A DNA stretch of 64,000 nt, taken from the NCBI RefSeq assembly GCF_010731635.1, contig NZ_AP022583.1, positions 4,030,001 through 4,094,000 of the forward strand. Reading direction: 5' to 3'. Positions 8,860-17,709 of the stretch are shown here, one piece after another. The notes under the pieces were generated by a model. It was not told the origin of the DNA and made no database searches. It saw nothing but the letters and a program-made list of their open reading frames with translations. The stretch is from Mycobacterium noviomagense (GTDB lineage: Bacteria; Actinomycetota; Actinomycetes; Mycobacteriales; Mycobacteriaceae). The translations under genes and the position numbers were made by a program. Position 1 is the stretch's first letter, and each line of letters opens with the position of its first letter.

Positions 8860-9169
8860 CACCGGCGATTGCCTCCCGGCGGCACAGACCCGGCGGACAT
8901 ACACCAAGCTTTGGGTAGCCTTACGAAATCGAGTTGTTGGTCAGCCAGTGGTGCGCCGGTCGATGACGGCGCTCGATTTGGGTCGACGGGCATGACTCCG
9001 ATAGTTCACTGCCCATGAGGCTGTCAGTAGAGGTCGCCATGTTGTGGCGTCACAACGTTTGGTTGTGTGCCGCGAAGCACCCGCCTTGCAACGCTGAAGC
9101 GCTCTTAACGGGTCGGAGTCTCCAATCTGTTGGCCGCAGCCACCGCCGCACGGGCCGATGCGGCACGGC
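8816..9169. other. 354-bp intergenic region upstream of sirA
   Basis: Contains the sirA ribosome site, the short coupled ORF at 8812-8859, and the dyad element at 9042-9067. The overlapping reading frames here (for example 8941-9285 on the minus strand) have no ribosome sites or recognisable protein features, and I call no other gene. Confidence 0.5.
9042..9067. promoter_or_regulatory. Putative LysR-type operator, copy 2 (upstream of sirA-cysH-che1)
   Basis: TTGTG-GCGT-CACAA, then 7 bases, then TTGTG. Same layout and spacing as 4510-4535. It lies 227 bases upstream of the sirA start, far enough to allow a sizeable leader. The shared pattern suggests co-regulation of ferredoxin supply and sulfite reduction. 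Confidence 0.6.
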
Positions 9170-9319
9170 TCACCGCCGGCTCGATGTGTTGCCCCGCTGA
9201 CGTGGACGTGGTGGCGACGCCTGCTGGTTTGCGTAGGGGCGCAGGAAGTGTTCACCGACAACCGCGGCCACCGCGACCAACCCAATGGCAGCGATCGTTG
9301 GGATCAGTGTGGCTGGCAT
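9170..9319 (-). CDS. Possible small membrane protein (49 aa)
   Basis: One hydrophobic segment (residues 4-23, IPTIAAIGLVAVAAVVGEHF) is followed by a basic, proline-rich cytoplasmic tail. The composition is protein-like and the gene runs in the same direction as bcpB, 43 bases downstream of its stop. No convincing ribosome site is seen before the ATG. It could equally be chance. Not recognised. Confidence 0.3.
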   Translation of the reverse strand: MPATLIPTIAAIGLVAVAAVVGEHFLRPYANQQASPPRPRQRGNTSSRR

Positions 9320-9362
9320 GTGACGGCGGTGCGCTCGCCGCTTTGACGGACTAAAAGCGACG

Positions 9363-9827
9363 TCAACCTGGAGTTCGTCCGCGCAGTGTGGCCAACGCCT
9401 TGTCGGCATGCGAGTTGAAATTGAACTCGCTGCCGATCACGTCGAGCACCGTGCGGTCGGTGTCGATGACGAAGGTGGTGCGCTTGACCGGCATCAGCTT
9501 CCCGAGCAGTCCGCGTTTGACCCCGAACTGGGAAGCCACCTTTCCGTCGGCGTCGGACAGCAGCGGGTAGTCGAAGCTGTGGTCGCCGGCGAATTTAGCT
9601 TGTTTGTCCACCGGGTCGGTGCTGATTCCGACCCGCAGCGCCCCGACGGCGGCGAACTCACTGCCCACGTCGCGGAAGTGGCAGGCCTCCCGCGTGCAAC
9701 CCGGTGTTCCCGCGGCGGGGTAGAAGAACAGCACCACCGGCCCGTCGGCGAGCAGGGTGCTCAGCGAGCGGGGCTTGCCGTCCTGATCGGGCAGCTCGAA
9801 GTCTGGTGCGGTGTCACCGGTTTTCAT
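9363..9827 (-). CDS. bcpB: Thioredoxin-dependent peroxiredoxin, BCP/PrxQ family
   Basis: 154 residues. Thiol peroxidase that reduces hydroperoxides in the cytoplasm. The peroxidatic Cys lies in [18 protein letters not shown]. The TPGCTxEA motif has its Cys followed five residues later by the resolving Cys of the alpha-2 PrxQ type. [17 protein letters not shown] is the usual C-terminal block. ATG 9827 gives the family length; the frame extends 39 codons further but into trpE's promoter. The trpE GTG lies only 51 bases away and is divergent, as in Rv1608c-Rv1609. Confidence 0.94.
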   Translation of the reverse strand: MKTGDTAPDFELPDQDGKPRSLSTLLADGPVVLFFYPAAGTPGCTREACHFRDVGSEFAAVGALRVGISTDPVDKQAKFAGDHSFDYPLLSDADGKVASQFGVKRGLLGKLMPVKRTTFVIDTDRTVLDVIGSEFNFNSHADKALATLRGRTPG

Positions 9828-9878
9828 GGCGGTCAACGCTACGCCGGCGCCACCCGATATGTCTGGGAAGATAGCTGC

Positions 9879-11420
9879 GTGCACGCCAACCTCGCCGCCG
9901 CCACCACCTCCCGGGAGGTTTTCCGGGCGCTGGCTGCCGAGCATCGGGTAGTTCCGGTGACGCGCAAGGTCCTCGCCGACACGGAGACCCCGCTATCGGC
10001 CTACCGCAAGCTGGCCGCCAACCGGCCCGGCACCTTTTTGCTGGAGTCCGCGGAATACGGGCGCTCGTGGTCACGGTGGTCGTTCGTCGGTGCCGGGGCG
10101 CCGTCGGCGTTGACCGTGCGTGACGGCGAAGCGGTCTGGCTGGGCGCGGTGCCGCAGGACGCGCCAACTGGTGGCGACCCGCTGCAGGCGTTGCGCGCCA
10201 CGCTGGATCTGTTAGCTACCGCGGCACTGCCAGGGCTGCCGCCGCTGTCGGGCGGCATGGTCGGCTTCTTCGCCTACGACCTGGTGCGCCGCCTGGAACG
10301 GCTGCCCGAACTGGCGGTCGACGACCTCAAATTGCCCGACTTGATGCTGCTGCTGGCCACCGATATCGCGGCCGTCGACCACCACGAGGGCACCATCACG
10401 CTGATCGCCAACGCGGTGAACTGGAACGGCACTGACGAGCGGGTCGATGAAGCCTACGACGACGCCGTCGCGCGACTGGACGTGATGACCGCCGCGCTGG
10501 GCCAGCCGTTGCCGTCGACGGTGGCCACCTTCAGCAGGCCCGAGCCCAAGCAGCGCGCGCAGCGAACCGTCGAGGAATACTGCGCGATCGTCGAACGACT
10601 GGTCCACGAGATCGAAGCCGGCGAAGCGTTCCAGGTGGTGCCGTCGCAGCGTTTCGAGATGGACACCGATGTCGCGCCCATCGATGTGTACCGGATACTT
10701 CGGGCATCCAACCCCAGCCCCTACATGTATCTGCTGCATGTGCCGAACGGTGTTGGGGGAACGGACTTTTCGATAGTCGGCTCCAGCCCCGAAGCGCTGG
10801 TTACTGTGCACGATCAGTGGGCGACGACACATCCGATTGCCGGAACCCGTTGGCGCGGGCAGACCGAGGAGGAGGACCTGCTCCTGGAAAAGGAGTTGCT
10901 CTCCGACGACAAAGAACGCGCCGAACACTTGATGCTCGTGGACCTGGGACGCAACGACCTCGGCCGCGTCTGCGTCCCGGGGACGGTCCGCGTCGAGGAC
11001 TACAGCCACATCGAGCGCTACAGCCACGTCATGCACCTGGTGTCGACGGTGACCGGCATGCTGGCAGAAGGCTGTACCGCGCTGGACGCGGTGCTCGCCT
11101 GTTTTCCGGCCGGCACGCTGTCCGGCGCACCGAAGGTGCGAGCGATGGAGCTGATCGAAGAGGTGGAAAAGACCCGCCGCGGCCTCTACGGCGGCGTCGT
11201 CGGCTACCTGGACTTCGCAGGCAACGCCGATTTCGCGATCGCCATCCGCACCGCTCTGATGCGCAACGGCACCGCTTACGTGCAGGCCGGAGGCGGCGTG
11301 GTGGCCGACTCCAACGGTGCCTACGAGCACACCGAAGCGACTAACAAGGCGCGGGCGGTTCTCAACGCCATCGCCGCCGCCCAGACCCTCACCGAACCTG
11401 ACACCGGCGGCAATGGCTAA
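9879..11420 (+). CDS. trpE: Anthranilate synthase component I
   Basis: 513 residues. Converts chorismate plus ammonia (from TrpG, not encoded nearby) to anthranilate. The frame is open from 9408, but similarity to mycobacterial TrpE begins at GTG 9879 ([15 protein letters not shown]), preceded by GGGAAG. The N-terminal feedback-site LLES motif is present at [11 protein letters not shown]. Chorismate-binding motifs of the C-terminal domain are [34 protein letters not shown] and [11 protein letters not shown]. The stop lies within the start region of the next gene (8-base overlap). No ribosome-stalling trp leader could be recognised in the short upstream gap. Confidence 0.97.
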   Translation: MHANLAAATTSREVFRALAAEHRVVPVTRKVLADTETPLSAYRKLAANRPGTFLLESAEYGRSWSRWSFVGAGAPSALTVRDGEAVWLGAVPQDAPTGGDPLQALRATLDLLATAALPGLPPLSGGMVGFFAYDLVRRLERLPELAVDDLKLPDLMLLLATDIAAVDHHEGTITLIANAVNWNGTDERVDEAYDDAVARLDVMTAALGQPLPSTVATFSRPEPKQRAQRTVEEYCAIVERLVHEIEAGEAFQVVPSQRFEMDTDVAPIDVYRILRASNPSPYMYLLHVPNGVGGTDFSIVGSSPEALVTVHDQWATTHPIAGTRWRGQTEEEDLLLEKELLSDDKERAEHLMLVDLGRNDLGRVCVPGTVRVEDYSHIERYSHVMHLVSTVTGMLAEGCTALDAVLACFPAGTLSGAPKVRAMELIEEVEKTRRGLYGGVVGYLDFAGNADFAIAIRTALMRNGTAYVQAGGGVVADSNGAYEHTEATNKARAVLNAIAAAQTLTEPDTGGNG

Positions 11421-12072
11421 GCCTGAGCGGCGCGGCCGGCCGATGCTTTTGACCGCTCAGCTGTTGCTGGTGCTCGCGGCCGGGGGTCTGTGGGCGGCAT
11501 CGCGACTGCCGTGGGTCGTCGTGCGCTCGTTCGACGAACTGGGACCGCCGAAGACCGCTACCGTTTCCGGCGCGACGTGGTCAGCAGCGCTGGTGCCATT
11601 GGCGTTGTTGTTGCTGGCCACCGCCGTCGCCGCGCTGGCGGTGCGGGGATGGCCGTTGCGGCTGCTGGCGCTGATGGTGGCGGTCGCAAGCCTGGCCAGC
11701 GGATATCTCGCCATTGGTCTGTGGGCACTTCCCGACGTGGCCGTGCGGGGGGCCGACCTCGCGCATGTACCGGTGCTCACGCTGGTGGGCAGTGAGCGGC
11801 GCTACTGGGGCGCCGCGATCACGCTGGCGGCCGCGGCATGCATGTTGGCCGGTGCGGCGCTGTTGATGCGATCAGCGACGTCGGCGGGGACGACGAAATA
11901 CACCACACCCGCGGCCCGCCGGTCGATGGCCGACCGCGACGACGCCGCGGTGTCGGAACGCACGATGTGGGATGCCCTCGACGAAGGCAACGACCCGACT
12001 GATCGCCCCCACGAGCAGGACCCCTCGCCGGATGAACATGCGCGACACGAACCTGACACCGAGGGTCGGTGA
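11413..12072 (+). CDS. Trp-operon-associated membrane protein (Rv1610 type)
   Basis: 219 residues with about four membrane segments: residues 12-28, about 55-73, 78-98 and about 133-155. The C-terminal tail is hydrophilic and rich in Asp, Glu and His (residues 160-219). This matches the trp-region conserved membrane protein family found between trpE and trpC in actinobacteria, whose function is not established. ATG 11413 overlaps the end of trpE by 8 bases, so expression is coupled. The conserved position suggests a role linked to tryptophan or aromatic metabolism, but nothing in the sequence proves it. Confidence 0.87.
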   Translation: MAKPERRGRPMLLTAQLLLVLAAGGLWAASRLPWVVVRSFDELGPPKTATVSGATWSAALVPLALLLLATAVAALAVRGWPLRLLALMVAVASLASGYLAIGLWALPDVAVRGADLAHVPVLTLVGSERRYWGAAITLAAAACMLAGAALLMRSATSAGTTKYTTPAARRSMADRDDAAVSERTMWDALDEGNDPTDRPHEQDPSPDEHARHEPDTEGR

Positions 12073-12153
12073 CGGATGGCGCGCCATCGCTCGCTACCCT
12101 TCGATGGACGTCGTCAATAATCTGGCGGGCCTCGGCGAAAGGAACCGACAGCC

Positions 12154-12972
12154 ATGAGTTCGGCAACCGTGCTCGACTCCATCCTCGAGGGAGTCCGCGC
12201 CGATGTTGCCGCTCGTGAAGCCATCGTTAGCCTGTCGGAGATCAAAGAAGCCGCTGCAGCAGCACCACCGCCGCTTGATGTCATGGCGGCATTGCGCGCG
12301 CCGGGGATCGCCGTCATCGCCGAGGTGAAACGCGCCAGCCCATCAGCGGGTCAACTCGCGACCATCTCCGATCCGGCGAAACTTGCCCGCGCCTACGAAG
12401 ATGGTGGTGCGCGGATCATCAGTGTGGTGACCGAGGAACGCCGCTTTCATGGCACGCTGGCAGACCTCGATGCGGTGCGCACGGCGGTGTCGGTTCCGGT
12501 GTTGCGCAAGGACTTTGTGATCCGCCCCTATCAGATTCACGAGGCCCGCGCACACGGCGCCGACATGCTGCTGCTGATTGTTGCGGCGCTCCAACAGCCC
12601 GCGCTGGTGTCGATGCTGGACCGTACCGAGTCGTTGGGCATGACCGCTTTAGTGGAAGTGCACACCGAAGAAGAAGCCGACCGAGCGTTGAAGGCCGGGG
12701 CACGGGTCATCGGGGTCAACGCCCGCGATTTGACAACGCTGGAAGTGGACCGGGATTGCTTCGCGCGTATCGCCCCCGGTCTGCCCACCGACGTGATCAG
12801 GATTGCGGAGTCGGGAGTGCGCGGGACTGCTGACCTGCTGGCGTATGCGGGTGCCGGCGCTGACGCGGTGCTGGTCGGCGAAGGTTTGGTCACCAGCGGT
12901 GACCCGCGGGCAGCGGTCGCCGATCTGGTTACTGCAGGCACTCACCCGTCCTGCCCGAAGCCGGCTCGCTAG
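12154..12972 (+). CDS. trpC: Indole-3-glycerol-phosphate synthase
   Basis: 272-residue TIM barrel that closes the indole ring (CdRP to indole-3-glycerol phosphate). The N-terminal catalytic block [15 protein letters not shown] contains the Lys and Ser of the family signature. [35 protein letters not shown] and IAESGVRG motifs follow in order. It is monofunctional, with no PRAI domain. AAAGGA lies upstream of the ATG. An 81-base gap separates it from the preceding membrane gene and 64 bases from trpB. Confidence 0.97.
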   Translation: MSSATVLDSILEGVRADVAAREAIVSLSEIKEAAAAAPPPLDVMAALRAPGIAVIAEVKRASPSAGQLATISDPAKLARAYEDGGARIISVVTEERRFHGTLADLDAVRTAVSVPVLRKDFVIRPYQIHEARAHGADMLLLIVAALQQPALVSMLDRTESLGMTALVEVHTEEEADRALKAGARVIGVNARDLTTLEVDRDCFARIAPGLPTDVIRIAESGVRGTADLLAYAGAGADAVLVGEGLVTSGDPRAAVADLVTAGTHPSCPKPAR

Positions 12973-13036
12973 CCGTCCATGGGCCATGGTCAGAAGCGTT
13001 GAACCCGATGAACAAGTTGCGCGTTGAGCCTTGGTG

Positions 13037-14308
13037 ATGGCAGATTTCTCCGGCCCGGAGCTGCCTCGCTCCAGTGCGGCCATCGCCGAACCGACCCGCC
13101 ACGACCCCGATGCTCGTGGTCATTTCGGCGCGTACGGTGGACGCTACGTTGCCGAGGCACTGATGGCGGTCATCGAGGAAGTCACCGCCGCCTACGAGAA
13201 GTCGCGTACTGACCAGGATTTCCTCGACACCCTGGACAAGTTGCAGGCGCACTACGCGGGCAGGCCGTCGCCGTTGTACGAGGCACGCCGGCTCAGCGAG
13301 CACGCTCATGGGTCACGCATCTTCCTCAAGCGAGAAGACTTGAACCACACCGGATCTCACAAGATCAACAATGTGCTGGGCCAGGCGTTGCTGGCGCAGC
13401 GGATGGGCAAGACCAGAGTGATCGCCGAGACCGGCGCCGGGCAGCACGGGGTGGCTACCGCCACCGCTTGTGCGTTACTCGGCCTGGACTGCGTCATCTA
13501 CATGGGCGCCGTCGACACTGCGCGCCAGGCGCTCAACGTGGCGCGGATGCGGCTGCTGGGCGCCGAGGTGGTGTCGGTCGAGTCGGGCTCCAAGACCCTC
13601 AAAGATGCCATCAACGAGGCGTTTCGGGATTGGGTCACCAACGCGGACAACACGTACTACTGCTTCGGCACTGCCGCCGGCCCGCATCCCTTTCCGACCA
13701 TGGTGCGCGACTTTCAGCGGATCATCGGACTGGAGACACGCGTGCAGATCCGCGAGCAGGCGGGTCGGCTGCCCGACGCCGTGACGGCGTGCGTCGGTGG
13801 CGGATCGAACGCGATCGGGATTTTTCACGTGTTCATCGACGATCCGGGCGTCCGGTTGGTCGGATTCGAGGCCGCCGGTGACGGCGTCGATACGGGCCGG
13901 CACGCCGCCACCTTCGCTGGCGGCTCACCGGGAGCCTTTCAGGGCTCATACTCGTATCTGCTGCAGGACGACGACGGCCAGACCATCGAATCGCATTCGA
14001 TCTCGGCCGGTCTGGACTATCCGGGCGTGGGCCCAGAACATGCGTGGCTGCGAGAAACTGGACGCGCAGAGTATCGCGCCATCACTGATGCCGAGGCGAT
14101 GGACGCGTTCGGGCTGCTGTGTCGCACCGAGGGAATCATTCCGGCGATCGAATCCGCGCACGCGGTAGCCGGTGCGCTCAAGCTCGGCGCTGAAATGGGC
14201 AGCGGCGCGCTCATTGTGGTGAACCTGTCGGGTCGCGGTGACAAAGATGTCGAGACCGCTGCGAAGTGGTTCGGTCTGCTCGATGCGCGAGGCGACGTCC
14301 ATTCATGA
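13037..14308 (+). CDS. trpB: Tryptophan synthase beta subunit
   Basis: 423-residue PLP enzyme that condenses indole with serine. The PLP lysine is in [14 protein letters not shown] and the phosphate-binding loop in [24 protein letters not shown] and [14 protein letters not shown] are TrpB1 hallmarks. ATG 13037 is chosen; in-frame TTG 13031 and GTG 13034 immediately before it are alternatives. The stop overlaps trpA by four bases, as expected for the alpha2-beta2 complex. Confidence 0.96.
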   Translation: MADFSGPELPRSSAAIAEPTRHDPDARGHFGAYGGRYVAEALMAVIEEVTAAYEKSRTDQDFLDTLDKLQAHYAGRPSPLYEARRLSEHAHGSRIFLKREDLNHTGSHKINNVLGQALLAQRMGKTRVIAETGAGQHGVATATACALLGLDCVIYMGAVDTARQALNVARMRLLGAEVVSVESGSKTLKDAINEAFRDWVTNADNTYYCFGTAAGPHPFPTMVRDFQRIIGLETRVQIREQAGRLPDAVTACVGGGSNAIGIFHVFIDDPGVRLVGFEAAGDGVDTGRHAATFAGGSPGAFQGSYSYLLQDDDGQTIESHSISAGLDYPGVGPEHAWLRETGRAEYRAITDAEAMDAFGLLCRTEGIIPAIESAHAVAGALKLGAEMGSGALIVVNLSGRGDKDVETAAKWFGLLDARGDVHS

Positions 14309-15117
14309 CTGTGAAACAAAGCGAAACAAGCCGGTTGGCGCCGCTTTTCAACACATGTCAGGAGAGCAATCGGGCAGCGTTGATCGGTTATCTGCCGACC
14401 GGGTATCCCGATGTGCGCATCTCGATCGAGGCGATGACAGCACTCGTCGAATGTGGTTGTGACCTCATCGAAGTCGGGGTGCCGTATTCGGATCCGGGCA
14501 TGGACGGCCCGACAATCGCGACGGCTTCCGAGGCTGCACTGCGCGGCGGGGTGCGGGTCCGCGACACGCTGGCCGCTGTCGAGGCGATCAGTGCAGCCGG
14601 TGGCCGGGCAGTAGTGATGACCTACTGGAACCCGGTGCTGCGCTATGGGGTTGACGCGTTCGCGCGTGACTTGGCCGCAGCCGGTGGGCACGGGCTGATC
14701 ACGCCGGACCTCATTCCCGATGAGGCGGAGCAGTGGCTGGCGGCATCGGACGAGCACGGATTGGATCGCATCTTTTTGGTGGCGCCGTCGTCGACGCCGC
14801 AGCGGTTGTCGGCCACAATTGAGGCGTCCCGCGGATTCGTCTACGCGGCGTCGACGATGGGTGTGACCGGAGCACGTGATGTGGTGTCGCGGGCCGCACC
14901 CGAACTGGTGAGCAGAGTGAGGGCGGTGTCTGAAATTCCGGTCGGGGTGGGCCTGGGTGTGCGGTCGCGACAACAGGCGGCCGAGATAGCCAGCTACGCC
15001 GACGGCGTCATCGTCGGTTCAGCGCTCGTGTCCGCGTTAACTGATGGCATGTCAACGTTGCGCGCACTGACTGAGGAGTTGGTTGCCGGTGTGCGCCAAA
15101 TGAATTCCGCATCATGA
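14305..15117 (+). CDS. trpA: Tryptophan synthase alpha subunit
   Basis: 270-residue TIM barrel. Cleaves indole-3-glycerol phosphate and channels indole to TrpB. The family signature [18 protein letters not shown] contains the catalytic Glu and Asp; [11 protein letters not shown] and [10 protein letters not shown] follow. Normally the signature reads SDPxADGP; here Ala is replaced by Met, as in several actinobacteria. Coupled to trpB at the 5' end and to lgt at the 3' end through ATGA overlaps, so lgt is probably on the trp transcript. Confidence 0.96.
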   Translation: MTVKQSETSRLAPLFNTCQESNRAALIGYLPTGYPDVRISIEAMTALVECGCDLIEVGVPYSDPGMDGPTIATASEAALRGGVRVRDTLAAVEAISAAGGRAVVMTYWNPVLRYGVDAFARDLAAAGGHGLITPDLIPDEAEQWLAASDEHGLDRIFLVAPSSTPQRLSATIEASRGFVYAASTMGVTGARDVVSRAAPELVSRVRAVSEIPVGVGLGVRSRQQAAEIASYADGVIVGSALVSALTDGMSTLRALTEELVAGVRQMNSAS

Positions 15118-17024
15118 CCACTATTCTCGCGTATTTCCCCAGCCCTCCCCGCGGGGTGTGGCACCTGGGCCCGATCCCGATCCGCGCTTACGCATTGTTC
15201 ATCATCGTCGGCATCGTCGTTGCGCTGCTGATCGGCGACCGGCGCTGGGAGGAGCGAGGCGGCGAGCGTGGCGTTATCTATGACATCGCGCTGTGGGCCG
15301 TGCCTTTCGGGTTAGTCGGCGGCCGGCTCTATCACCTGATAACCGACTGGCGGACGTACTTCGGTGGTGGTGGAGCGGGATGGGCCGCGGCGCTGCGCAT
15401 CTGGGACGGTGGCCTGGGAATCTGGGGTGCGGTGGCGCTCGGCGGTGTGGGCGCGTGGATTGCGTGTCGCCGCCGCGGCATTCCGCTGCCGGCCTTCGCT
15501 GACGCGGTGGCTCCAGGCATCGTGCTGGCGCAGGCGATCGGCCGGCTCGGGAACTACTTCAACCAGGAACTCTTCGGTCGCGAGACCACATTGCCGTGGG
15601 GCATGGAGGTGTTCTACCGGCGCGATCCGGCCGGATTCGTCGACGTGCATTCGCTCGACGGCGTGTCGACGGGCCAGCTGGCGATGGTGGTGCAGCCGAC
15701 GTTCCTGTACGAAATGCTCTGGAACATCCTCATCTTCGCTGCACTGATCTATCTGGATCGGCGGTTCACGATCGGTCACGGCAGGCTGTTTGCGCTCTAT
15801 GTCGCCGGCTATTGCATCGGCCGTTTCTGCGTCGAGCTGTTGCGCGACGACCCGGCAACCCATATCGCCGGGATCCGGGTCAACTTGTTCACATCGACTT
15901 TCGTATTCGTCGCTGCAGTGGTCTACGTCATGGTGGCGCCCAAGGGTCGTGAGGATCCCGCGACGCTCGGGGGCACCGCTGGTCGCGCCGAAGAAGCACC
16001 GGCGCCCGAGCCGGCCACCGAACTTGCCGCTGTCGCTTCGGCGACCGGTGCGGGCGACGCGGCAACGCTCAGCGGCCAAGGCGGCGACGGGCTCGTCGAG
16101 TCCGCGGAAACCGAAGAGGCCGCCGACACCGCTGAGGGCGGGGACGCCGCAGAGGCCGCGGCAGCCGAAGAAGCTGAACCGGAAGAAGCCCTGACCGAAG
16201 CCCACGAGGCTGAAGAGGTAGAGCCGGAAATTGTCGCGTCTGAAGTCCCGGAAGCGGAGGCGGCGGAAGTTGAGGAACCCGAGCCGACAGCCGAGGCGGA
16301 AGAGCCCGAGACGGAGGAGCCAGATACCGAGATAGCCGGCGAAGCGCCCGGTGAACAGCTGACTGCTGCTCCGGAAGAGGAAGTCGCCGAACAAGCCGCG
16401 CCCGCCGCTAGTGACGAGATAGCTGAGTCCGCTCGGAAGCGGTGGAGTTCCCGGCTGAGGACGATGAGGCTGCGGCGGGGAAGACCCACGGCCGCGCAAT
16501 CCGAGGTTGACGCCGACACACACGTCGCCAAGGCGCCCGGAGCTAGGGAACCCGAACCTCAGGAGGAACTCAAACCTGAAGAAGCTGGCGATGCGCAGCC
16601 TGAACCAGTGGCTGCAGCTCCAGCGGACGAGGTAGCGGAGGAAGCCTCGCTGGAGGAGCCGGCAATCGTGGAGGGCGCATCCGAGGAACCCGAAGCCGAA
16701 GAGGCGGAGCCCGAAGAGGCTGCGGCTGAGGTGGAGGAAGTCGAGCCTGAGGCTGAGGAGGCCGAGCCTGGGGTGGAGGAGCCAGAGGAGCCAGAGGAGC
16801 GTGAGGCTGCAACGGCGGAGACAACCGGGTCAGAAGAAACCGAAGCGGAGGAGCCCGAGCGCGAGGCCGAGCCGGTATCCGAGCCGACCGCCGAACCGGA
16901 GTCGAAGCCGGAAGTCACGACCAGCACCCCGCAACCCGTGACCGCCGACTCCCGCATCACGCGATGGAGCTCTCGGCTAAGGAACCTGAGACGGCAGCGG
17001 TGGGGCGGCGCAAACGGGCGCTGA
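15114..17024 (+). CDS. lgt: Prolipoprotein diacylglyceryl transferase with very long acidic C-terminal tail
   Basis: 636 residues, about twice a minimal Lgt. Residues 1-280 are the 7-TM enzyme that transfers diacylglycerol from phosphatidylglycerol to the lipobox Cys. The Lgt signature GRLGNYFNQELFGRET and the late His/Arg-containing RRFTIGHGRLFALYV are visible. Residues about 285-636 form a low-complexity tail dominated by Glu, Ala, Pro and Val, interrupted by two basic RWSSRLR motifs at residues 443-449 and 617-623. Mycobacterial Lgt proteins have acidic tails, but this one is longer than the 468-residue H37Rv protein I remember. ATG overlaps the trpA stop. Confidence 0.96.
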   Translation: MTTILAYFPSPPRGVWHLGPIPIRAYALFIIVGIVVALLIGDRRWEERGGERGVIYDIALWAVPFGLVGGRLYHLITDWRTYFGGGGAGWAAALRIWDGGLGIWGAVALGGVGAWIACRRRGIPLPAFADAVAPGIVLAQAIGRLGNYFNQELFGRETTLPWGMEVFYRRDPAGFVDVHSLDGVSTGQLAMVVQPTFLYEMLWNILIFAALIYLDRRFTIGHGRLFALYVAGYCIGRFCVELLRDDPATHIAGIRVNLFTSTFVFVAAVVYVMVAPKGREDPATLGGTAGRAEEAPAPEPATELAAVASATGAGDAATLSGQGGDGLVESAETEEAADTAEGGDAAEAAAAEEAEPEEALTEAHEAEEVEPEIVASEVPEAEAAEVEEPEPTAEAEEPETEEPDTEIAGEAPGEQLTAAPEEEVAEQAAPAASDEIAESARKRWSSRLRTMRLRRGRPTAAQSEVDADTHVAKAPGAREPEPQEELKPEEAGDAQPEPVAAAPADEVAEEASLEEPAIVEGASEEPEAEEAEPEEAAAEVEEVEPEAEEAEPGVEEPEEPEEREAATAETTGSEETEAEEPEREAEPVSEPTAEPESKPEVTTSTPQPVTADSRITRWSSRLRNLRRQRWGGANGR

Positions 17025-17067
17025 TCAGGCAGCTCTGCCACGCGGGCCGATCTGGCATGCTTGAGGC

Positions 17068-17163
17068 GTGACGGATTCGCCGCACCAAGGCGCCTCAAAT
17101 CCTTATTGGCAACCAAGTGAGGTGCCCCAACCACAGGGCCGCGCGCCGCGAGATGGCACGTAA
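17068..17163 (+). CDS. Possible 31-aa ORF, leader or remnant of a Rv1615-like gene
   Basis: GTG start 44 bases after lgt, with weak GAGG 3-4 bases upstream. The peptide is Pro/Gln-rich (MTDSPHQGASNPYWQPSEVP and so on), like the N-termini of mycobacterial membrane proteins that begin with a proline-rich cytoplasmic arm. It stops with TAA inside the first codons of the DUF2752 gene (11-base overlap). In H37Rv a separate membrane protein (Rv1615) lies between lgt and Rv1616, so this may be what remains of it after deletion. Weak evidence. Confidence 0.35.
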   Translation: MTDSPHQGASNPYWQPSEVPQPQGRAPRDGT

Positions 17164-17566
17164 CCTGCCGTCGACCACTCGGCGCCGTCTGTACGGCGCG
17201 GTTGGCTCCAGCGCACTGCTCGCGGCCTTCACCACCTACGTGGGCCTGGCTGATCCGCACAACCCGCATTCGCTGTTCCCGCTGTGTCCGTTCAAATTGC
17301 TCACTGGCTGGAACTGTCCGGCGTGCGGCGGGCTTCGCATGGTGCATGACGTTCTGCACGGCGATCTGTTAGCTGCTGTCAGCGACAACATTTTCCTGAT
17401 TGTTGGCCTGCCGATGCTGACGGTATGGATCCTGTTGCGCCGCCGTCACCAAAATGCCGTGCTTCCGATAGCTGCTGTCGCGACCATTGCCGCCGCGGCG
17501 ATCGCCTGGACCGTGCTTCGCAACCTGCCCGGCTTCCCGCTGATACCGACGGTTACCGGCGGGTAA
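17153..17566 (+). CDS. DUF2752 membrane protein (Rv1616 type)
   Basis: 137 residues. DUF2752 is recognised by the core CPFKLLTGWNCPACGGLRMVHDV, with the conserved CPxCGxxR motif after the first membrane helix. Two further helices lie at about residues 78-95 and 104-122. The family is of unknown function. ATG 17153 is chosen because the first 12 codons of the longer frame overlap the short upstream ORF and are not membrane-like. The 143 bases after the stop contain no gene. Confidence 0.8.
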   Translation: MARNLPSTTRRRLYGAVGSSALLAAFTTYVGLADPHNPHSLFPLCPFKLLTGWNCPACGGLRMVHDVLHGDLLAAVSDNIFLIVGLPMLTVWILLRRRHQNAVLPIAAVATIAAAAIAWTVLRNLPGFPLIPTVTGG

Positions 17567-17695
17567 CCGTATGGTGTTGGATTCGACTCGCGCACAACAA
17601 GAATCGCCAAGTCGAGTCAAGCACCGCTGCTGCCCTATGGGATATTTCCCATACCCGAGCTTGCGCCACAGCAGGATGAGGCCACGCTGCGGGAC

Positions 17696-17709
17696 TATGC
17701 TGAATCGTC
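17696..17709 (+). promoter_or_regulatory. Predicted -10 box and leaderless start of pykA
   Basis: TATGCT at 17696-17701 fits the mycobacterial TANNNT -10 consensus and ends 8 bases before the GTG. No Shine-Dalgarno lies between. A transcript starting at the G of GTG would be leaderless, which is common in mycobacteria. Confidence 0.5.

Noticed and set aside
8399..8995. 198-codon plus-strand ORF antisense to the sirA 5' end
   Set aside because: Shadow frame of sirA in high-GC DNA; no domain or ribosome site.
8941..9285. 114-codon minus-strand ORF upstream of sirA
   Set aside because: Its composition (many His, Arg, Cys) is not protein-like, there is no ribosome site, and it overlaps the operator element.
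9828..9878. Possible trp attenuator or leader peptide before trpE
   Set aside because: The gap to divergent bcpB is only 51 bases and has no Trp-codon-rich ORF or alternative hairpins.
16100..16900. Glu/Ala-rich region of lgt considered as a separate gene or sequencing artefact
   Set aside because: The frame is continuous from the Lgt core to the final RWSSRLR motif without stops, and mycobacterial Lgt proteins are known to have acidic tails.
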